64,000 nt of DNA from Mugil cephalus (Eukaryota; Chordata; Actinopteri; Mugiliformes; Mugilidae): NCBI RefSeq assembly GCF_022458985.1, contig NC_061781.1, positions 12,737,501 to 12,801,500 of the forward strand. The letters are read 5' to 3'. How positions within the stretch are numbered: the stretch's first letter is position 1; every line of letters starts with the position of its first letter. The notes beneath the pieces were generated by a model. It was not told where the DNA came from and did no database searches. It saw nothing but the letters and a program-made list of their open reading frames with translations. Below, one piece after another: positions 60,001-64,000 of the stretch. Position numbers and translations under genes: made by a program.

Positions 60001-63000
60001 TTGGCAGGTACGTTCAGTCATTGGGGAAAAAAAGGAACACATAGTAGCTTCTTGATTCATCCTTAGATGATACGTGAGGCTGTGTGGAAGATGTAATAAG
60101 CACGTAATAAGACAGGACAGGATGTTTTTAATGTGATGTTATTTTACATACTAATTGTCTCAAAGAAAACAAATCAGAAAAGGTTTTGGTAAAGAATTGA
60201 GGCAATAATAAAATATCTCTTTTCTTTATTCTGTGAGAAATTTTATGATTCACACAGCATGAGTTAAAAAAACGGAGATGTGCAGCGCCTGCAGCTCTTC
60301 ATCTAACAGCTCACTGTGACTGCTCCTCCTTATTCTGTTACTCCCTAAAATACTTCAAACTTCTCCTCTCTGAGAAAATGCAAACAGTTATTGGTGTCTT
60401 TCTTCGCGTTGCTTGCTTTATCCACCGACATATAATACGCTGCATTTGTTGTAGCTGCTTCAAAACAAAAGCAGTTCTGCGGTGAATGAAAACATTTCCA
60501 CAGGATTTCACCACAGATTGCTGTGTTGCAGCGGGCTCACAATAAAGGCGTTCTGCTTGACAGGACTCAGTGAATCTATAGGCCAGAGGCTGCGGGACTT
60601 TCAAGCTGCTGCATGCTTCAATGTACATTGTTGAGTTAGACAGTAACAACTGATTGGCTTGGTACAGTTAGTTAAAGTCGTATATATATATATATATATA
60701 TATATAAATACATGGACAATTCCACTAGCATTTTGGTTGGTGGGCCCAAACAGAATACAGTAGTTGAATAAACAGACTGCTACTATCTGGTGTTTACGCG
60801 TGTTACGCGTGTTTAAAGACATTTTATACGGAGGGTTCCCAACAGTGCTGAGTAGCATATTTGTGAATGATCCCTTTATTCTTTTAAAAAATCTGACAAT
60901 GACAAACACTCGTGTGTCTCCGTAACCAGATCAACCTGTGCTGTATGGGCAGTAGATGCATATTTCTCAGTATCTATGACATATCTACATATCTGTGAAT
61001 GTGATCTACGTTCCTAGAATCAAGTAACCGCCATGAGAAATAGGCTTGAAGGCAGGATTGAGCTCGTGTTTGCGATGTGCATGTGTAATCAATCTCACTA
61101 ACTCTGCAAATTTCTTATTGATTTCTCTTTGAATTGTTTCTTTTTTCTGCCAACCAGAGGGACCCATCAAACTTTTCTGTAGGTTCTGCCTGTCTTTTTC
61201 TTTTCTTTTTTTTTTGGTCTTCCCACTGTTTCCTTTCTTTCCCCCCCAAGTTTTGAAAGTGGTATCATGTTCAGTTTCCCACTTGAAAACGCATGAGAAT
61301 GGTTGTGTCCTAATTAGTGATTTTCCCCTTCCTCACACACTTTTTATCTGCGTGTTCTTCTTTGCCACTTCTCAGTTAACGTCCTGTTTACCCTAAAAGC
61401 ACACGGCCTTGTGCATGATCTTAACCATTCTGCTGTTTTCAGTGAGATTAGCGACAATACCACATTTCAAACCTTAGCATGGTTTCCCCTTTACGCTTTG
61501 CTGTAGTGTTGTGAATGTGTGGTGTGTTTGAGTGAAACATTGCCACATCTTAAAGTGCTGTGTGCATGCTGAGACATAATGGCCTGCCGTGGCACGTGGA
61601 TGATTAAAGTTAAAGGAATTGTGCACAGCTGGAATGCTGTTTACTTTCCCATGATGGAGTCTTATCTCTCTGCCCCTGCTGACGCCTTGTCCATGTGGCA
61701 GAGCATTGCACCACCTCCACTTTCGGCCTCAGTGAAGCAGCAACGGTGGCTACAAATAGCTCTAACACCTCAAGCAAATAGTTTTTCCCCATGCCCGGCA
61801 GGAAATCCTTACAGGCATACCCTCTGGCTTCAGTTCTCTGCCAGAGGCTTAGAAATTTTCCTCCTCTTTAAATAATAAAAGTAGTTTCCTCGCTGTTAAG
61901 TTGAACGGCAGCTATCGTATTTATATCCCCTCAGAAAGTCGTATCCATGTGTCAACACTCCCAGATACCCGTCTACAACCCATCACATGCATGTGTGAAC
62001 GAATGCCCGTGTGTTTGTGCGCTTGCTGATACCAGATAGGGACGCTGTGCTAACTTGTCTCTGTCCTCTTCAGCTGTTAAGATCAAGAAGCCCATCAAGA
62101 CGAAATTCCGTATGCCCGTCTTCAACTGGGTAGCCCTGAAGCCAAACCAGATCAATGGCACCGTCTTCAATGAGATCGATGACGAGAGGATACTGGAGGT
62201 AATCCTCATCCGTCATCCGCTCCCTGCCTCTATTTCCTGTACAATAGCAATACATCAACGGGTTGTCGTCTTGGTCTCCTAGGACCTGAACGTCGATGAG
62301 TTTGAGGAGATGTTTAAGACGAAAGCCCAGGGCGCGCCCATCGACCTCAGCATGAGCAAGCAGAAAGTCATCCAGAAGATGCCAAACAAGGTGACGCTGC
62401 TGGACTCCAACAGGGCGAAGAACCTGGCCATCACGCTGAGGAAAGTGGGCAAGATGCCGGAGGAGATCTGCAAGGCCATTCAGCTGTAAGACTTCTAAAT
62501 ACAAACCACTAATCCATCTAGTGTTCTGGCGTGACTTACCACCATGTAGTGGTTTCTCATGAATGACATGTCATGCTGTTACATAAAAGTATTTTTTTTT
62601 CCAAATTAAAGTAGCTCTCTAAATATTTTCAGTTAGCTTTCAGCAGACATAATGAAGCTGTATGTTCTCGCTGTTCCTGGTGTGTAGCAGGCTTTATTCT
62701 ACCCACTTTCCCGTCTCCTCCTCTCCCAGGTTCGACCTCCGGACTCTCCCGGTGGACTACGTGGAGTGTCTCATGCGCTTCCAGCCCACGGAGAACGAGA
62801 TTAAAGTCCTGCGGCAGTTCGAGAAGGAGCGCAAGCCCGTCGAGAGCTTGACGGACGAGGACCGCTTCATGATGCAGTTCAGCAAGATCGAGCGGCTCAT
62901 GCAGAAGATGACGATCATGGCCTTCATCGGCAACTTCGCCGAGAGCGTGCAGATGCTCACGCCGGTGAGTAAAGACGCTTTCGTACTCGTCCGTGCGGCT

Positions 63001-64000
63001 TTCTGATGTTGTGACCGAACCTGACATCTCGCTCTCTCTCTCTCTCTCTTCGCCCGTAGCAACTCCATGCAGTCATCGCGGCGTCTGTGTCCATCAAGTC
63101 ATCTCAGAAGCTGAAGAAGATTTTGGAGGTAACTTGAGCGTGTATGGACTGGACGTGACGTTGAACGTGTGCATGGTTTCCCTTTTTTTTTTTTTTTTTT
63201 TTTTAAATTCTCGTTCACACCTGTTCCACAGATCATCCTGGCGCTTGGAAACTACATGAACAGCAGCAAAAGAGGAGCAGTGTATGGATTCAAGCTGCAG
63301 AGTTTAGACTTGGTGAGTTGATTTCTCGTTCCTCTGAAGCTTACTGAACGCCTTTTAACCTTGAACTGTTGGCTCAGTGCGTTGTCTGTGAGGGACAAAA
63401 ATAGCTTGAACACAATTGTTAAAGCACGTTCAAAAATGAGTGGTGCTAAGCAGAAGAATTTGGGCACGATCTGGGAGGAACGAGTCGCTCGGAGAGAAAA
63501 ATCAACCAACCGGATCACGTTTTGTTTAGTTTTTATTGCTGCCTTCCGGTCATCGCTGTAATGTGCCCATCAGTAGGACAGATTACATAAAGTCTTTTCT
63601 TTCTTCTGCTATTAACCTTTTAAACTGCTTTTAAGGTTTTATCTATATATTTTATTTATTTGTTTATTTATTGCATCTCTATTACTGGTTGATCTTAATG
63701 TGTAATTGTGATTGATTATGTGCCCATGCACTTGATTGTTTTGTTTGTTTTTTTTTAAATTAACTGTGTATGGAATGCATGTGGAAAAACCACAAATGAA
63801 TTGTCCTGTTGCGATAAATCAAGTTCTCTGGATCTGAATCTGAAGCTTTTCTTCACAAATGTTCATGCACATCTGGTTTCCTTCTATTTTCCCGGCAGCT
63901 ACTCGACACCAAGTCGACAGACCGAAAGATAACATTGTTACACTACATAGCGAATGTGGTGAAGGAGAAGTACACGCAAGTCGCCCTCTTCTACAACGAG
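24062..64000 (+). CDS. fmnl2: Formin-like protein 2 (FMNL2), 5' and central part; cut at right edge
   Basis: FMNL2 is a diaphanous-related formin that elongates actin filaments at lamellipodia and filopodia downstream of Cdc42/Rac. Exons: 24062-24175, 36799-36882, 41925-42005, 45972-46048, 48654-48737, 50671-50826, 54519-54627, 54867-54943, 55720-55813, 57125-57199, 58217-58327, 58516-58665, 58986-59087, 59400-59721, 59819-60007, 62074-62198, 62283-62485, 62730-62964, 63060-63128, 63232-63312 and 63899 to the window end. All junctions are GT...AG and give exactly 880 codons without a stop. The start MGNAGSMD carries the Gly2 N-myristoylation signal of FMNL2. GBD/FH3, coiled coil, FH1 and FH2 follow in order. 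[20 protein letters not shown] and [20 protein letters not shown] read as FMNL2 rather than FMNL1/3. The rest of FH2 and the DAD/WH2-like C-terminus are outside. Teleosts may have two copies; which one this is cannot be told. Confidence 0.95.
25549..25596 (+). repeat. CT-rich (CTCC)n tract
   Basis: CTCC units run into a C9-10 block and a CTC triplet block. The minus strand is G-rich with several G-runs. It lies in fmnl2 intron 1. Confidence 0.8.
28050..28525 (+). mobile_element. Tc1/mariner-like dispersed repeat, copy 1
   Basis: The stretch begins GATCGGTCACAACATTATAA and ends GACGTTATGCCTGATCAGTG; those ends are imperfect inverted repeats. Inside are GGACCTGGCATTCGTGTGGA, TGTACCACCCACCTAGACCA and GAGGCCCCATCCCTCAACCC. 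The last part is a degenerate match to the segment after the NPIE motif of Tc1-type transposases, in family copies I recall. Two related copies lie in intron 2 (39395-39880 inverted, 41048-41219 truncated). No intact reading frame remains. Confidence 0.68.
33508..33855 (-). pseudogene. hAT/ZBED-like transposase fragment (decayed)
   Basis: The minus strand keeps an open frame of about 115 codons but has no usable ATG; it opens at a GTG just after an in-frame TAA. Residues [14 protein letters not shown] look like the C-terminal half of a BED zinc finger of the NTTNFFHHL type with the histidines lost. [20 protein letters not shown] then [20 protein letters not shown] and PHLY matches the hAT/ZBED pattern of a QPfS-v-GF block followed by a lPSR-xxf--t-iP-LY block. 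The RNase-H catalytic domain is missing and nothing convincing continues downstream. It is read as a relic in fmnl2 intron 1, not a gene. Its opposite strand is also open by chance. Confidence 0.6.
37001..37068. repeat. Nested palindrome, probable minimal hAT-terminus relic
   Basis: CTTCTTTGCAGTTCAACGC (37001-37019) is the exact reverse complement of 37031-37049, giving a perfect 19-bp stem with an 11-base loop. The loop overlaps a second inverted pair, CAGGGGTCTTCA (37019-37030) and TGAAGACCCCTG (37057-37068). That second pair equals the terminal consensus of the hAT-like elements in the myo10 introns. The flanking octamers GTTCAACG and GTTTGGCA do not form a convincing target duplication. 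Confidence 0.75.
39395..39880 (-). mobile_element. Tc1/mariner-like dispersed repeat, copy 2 (inverted)
   Basis: It begins ATCAGGCATAACATTATGAC and runs through CTCCCTCGTGCCTCCAAAAC, GAGGAGGGGCCTCTGTGGAT, GTGTCAGGCTGCATCCTGCT and GTGGTACATGTCTAAGTAAC to about 39880. These are reverse complements of the blocks of copy 1, in reverse order. Its frames are remnants, not genes. Confidence 0.68.
41048..41219 (+). mobile_element. Tc1/mariner-like dispersed repeat, copy 3 (truncated)
   Basis: It starts CTATCAGCCACAACATTAAA, keeps GGACCTGGCATTCATGTGGA, TAGACCAGACACCCCCAGCA and CAGCCCGACACGGGCGCACA, and stops after GGAGCAACTTAAAAAACTGG. The transposase-like 3' half of copy 1 is missing. Confidence 0.65.
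41457..41600 (+). repeat. Fish dispersed repeat (AGCGC...GTCTTGGCCAAGGACAC type)
   Basis: A TTTTATATTGCGCTTTTCCA block, CTCAAAGCGCTTACAATTG and AAGTGTCTTGGCCAAGGACA follow the pattern of a widely scattered teleost repeat. A related but divergent copy is at 51634-51790. The parent family cannot be named from this fragment. Confidence 0.55.
43780..44640. promoter_or_regulatory. Promoter-like intronic block in fmnl2 intron 3
   Basis: A purine-rich part (43780-43930, GAGAGA/GGGCGAACGG) is followed by a CCAAT box in CCCAGCCAATAGGC (CCAAT at 44071-44075), a long CTC/CCT pyrimidine tract (44180-44375) and CpG-rich sequence (44390-44570) with CCGGCCATGGGAAC, a strong Kozak-type ATG at 44563. Composition and motifs resemble a TATA-less promoter. 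An alternative first exon is possible, but I could not find a donor that joins the ATG frame to the next fmnl2 exon in phase. Confidence 0.35.
44686..44801 (+). repeat. (TTCTC)n pentanucleotide microsatellite, about 23 units
   Basis: Twenty-three nearly perfect CTTCT units in one uninterrupted run of about 116 bases. The long REEKR- or LFSSL-type reading frames across it are artefacts of the repeat. Confidence 0.97.
46049..48653 (+). other. fmnl2 intron 4
   Basis: About 2.6 kb with poly-A tracts at 47818-47834 and 48090-48113 and a short TG/CG alternating run near 48317-48333. No recognised repeat family, gene or RNA. Confidence 0.6.
48738..50670 (+). other. fmnl2 intron 5
   Basis: About 1.9 kb, AT-rich, with a TATATA stretch near 50014-50025. 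No gene or known repeat recognised. Confidence 0.6.
50827..54518 (+). other. fmnl2 intron 6 (3.7 kb)
   Basis: The intron contains a dispersed-repeat relic (51634-51790), a CpG-richer block with frames open on both strands (52000-52490), a T19 run at about 53290-53308 and otherwise unique AT-rich sequence. No exon is called. Confidence 0.6.
51634..51790 (+). repeat. Fish dispersed repeat relic (TAAATGGACCTG...GTCTTGCTCAAGG)
   Basis: It begins GTAAATGGACCTGTTTTTAT, then AGTGCTTTACAATCAAAAAG, ACTCATTTACACACCAGTGC and CAGTGTCTTGCTCAAGGGGC. These blocks match the order of a common teleost dispersed repeat and partly match 41457-41600. No coding capacity. Confidence 0.6.
54944..55719 (+). other. 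fmnl2 intron 8
   Basis: Intron of about 0.8 kb with a T17 run near 55280-55297 and a CA-rich patch near 55437-55458. Nothing else recognised. Confidence 0.6.
55814..57124 (+). other. fmnl2 intron 9
   Basis: Intron of about 1.3 kb with TTTTTG-rich sequence at 56448-56488 and a CCTT/CCCT tract at 56605-56645. No gene or known repeat recognised. Confidence 0.6.
57200..58216 (+). other. fmnl2 intron 10, with a CpG-rich pocket
   Basis: Mostly unremarkable, but 57490-57600 contains GGCGCGCGCGCCGGCC and several more CpGs, well above the surrounding intron. No promoter element or exon is recognised there. Confidence 0.6.
58516..60007 (+). other. fmnl2: fmnl2 exons 12-15: coiled coil and proline-rich FH1
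   Basis: Exons 12-14 encode leucine-heptad segments ([24 protein letters not shown] block, [20 protein letters not shown] and [20 protein letters not shown]). The end of exon 14 and exon 15 form FH1, with two polyproline runs of ten or more residues ([17 protein letters not shown] and APPPP...PPGLAS) and shorter ones ([13 protein letters not shown]). FH1 recruits profilin-actin for FH2-driven elongation. The FH1 of this gene is shorter than in mammalian FMNL2. A T27 run at about 59310-59336 lies in the intron before exon 14. Confidence 0.92.
60681..60706 (+). repeat. (TA)13 microsatellite
   Basis: Perfect TA dinucleotide run in fmnl2 intron 15. Confidence 0.92.
61158..61178 (+). CDS. fmnl2: Candidate 21-nt cassette microexon of fmnl2
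   Basis: A pyrimidine tract, TTGTTTCTTTTTTCTGCC then AACCAG, ends at 61157. The next 21 bases are followed by GTAGGT, a donor also used by exon 14. Exon 15 ends in phase with G and exon 16 begins CT, so the segment reads G|AG GGA CCC ATC AAA CTT TTC T|CT. It replaces GLA-VKIKK with GLA-EGPIKLFS-VKIKK-type sequence without a frameshift or stop. A TGC lies close upstream of the acceptor, the motif associated with SRRM4-dependent neural microexons. I have a faint, unverified memory of EGPIKLF in mammalian FMNL2 isoforms. It is not counted in the main reading frame. Confidence 0.65.
62074..64000 (+). other. fmnl2: fmnl2 exons 16-21: FH2 domain, N-terminal and central part
   Basis: Six exons encode most of the actin-nucleating FH2 domain from [20 protein letters not shown] to [14 protein letters not shown] at the edge. 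Visible FH2 landmarks are [60 protein letters not shown] and the [20 protein letters not shown] lasso/knob signature, all intact. Exons are short (69-235 bases) with phases matching vertebrate FMNL genes. The remaining FH2 helices and the C-terminal DAD are beyond the window. Confidence 0.94.

Larger units (their letters stand above)
60008..62073 (+). other. fmnl2 intron 15, contains candidate microexon and (TA)n
   Basis: This 2.1-kb intron separates FH1 from FH2. It contains a (TA)13 microsatellite at 60681-60706 and, at 61158-61178, a 21-base segment with splice sites that keeps the reading frame. The rest shows no repeat family I can name. Confidence 0.7.

Noticed and set aside
62070..62504. 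144-codon minus-strand frame at the start of FH2
   Set aside because: Antisense shadow of conserved fmnl2 exons 16 and 17.

Overview
The window is vertebrate nuclear DNA, almost certainly from a teleost fish. The coding exons are split by short-to-medium U2-type GT...AG introns, the proteins match vertebrate families along nearly their full length, and the noncoding DNA carries fish-type dispersed repeats (hAT-like and Tc1/mariner-like relics, short retroelement tails, microsatellites). No bacterial, plasmid, phage or CRISPR features are present. The species cannot be named from sequence alone.

Four protein-coding genes lie head-to-tail on the + strand. (1) 704-9536: the 3' part of an unconventional myosin-X gene (myo10 or a fish paralogue). 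It has IQ motifs, a highly charged single alpha-helix, a coiled coil, three PH domains and MyTH4-FERM. The motor domain lies off the left edge. (2) 12235-15122: pttg1ip, a small type I membrane protein with a PSI-like cysteine domain, complete in seven exons. (3) 16523-18853: a SUMO2/3-class gene, best read as sumo3, complete in four exons. (4) 24062-64000: the 5' and central part of the formin gene fmnl2, with 21 exons in the window. It runs from the start codon through the GBD/FH3, coiled-coil and FH1 regions into FH2 and is cut by the right edge. Exon phases were followed by hand. The myo10 part gives 1348 residues plus stop, pttg1ip 175, sumo3 95 and fmnl2 880 codons so far, with no frameshift or internal stop in any of them.

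The pttg1ip-sumo3 pair, in the same order and orientation, matches the human chromosome 21 neighbours PTTG1IP and SUMO3. In humans MYO10 and FMNL2 lie on other chromosomes, so the set joins ancestral blocks in a fish-specific way. The products have no shared pathway, although myosin-X and FMNL2 both act in actin-rich protrusions (filopodia and lamellipodia). This is neighbourhood, not an operon.

Most of the remaining sequence is intronic. fmnl2 introns 1-6 take up about 30 kb. They hold a decayed hAT/ZBED-like transposase fragment, three copies of a Tc1-like repeat, a compact nested palindrome, a 116-bp pentanucleotide microsatellite and a promoter-like CpG/CCAAT block. The most interesting signal is a 21-nt candidate microexon in fmnl2 intron 15 (61158-61178). 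It keeps frame and would insert seven residues between FH1 and FH2. I found no evidence of an undescribed multi-gene system; the window is mostly ordinary conserved vertebrate genes with informative noncoding detail.
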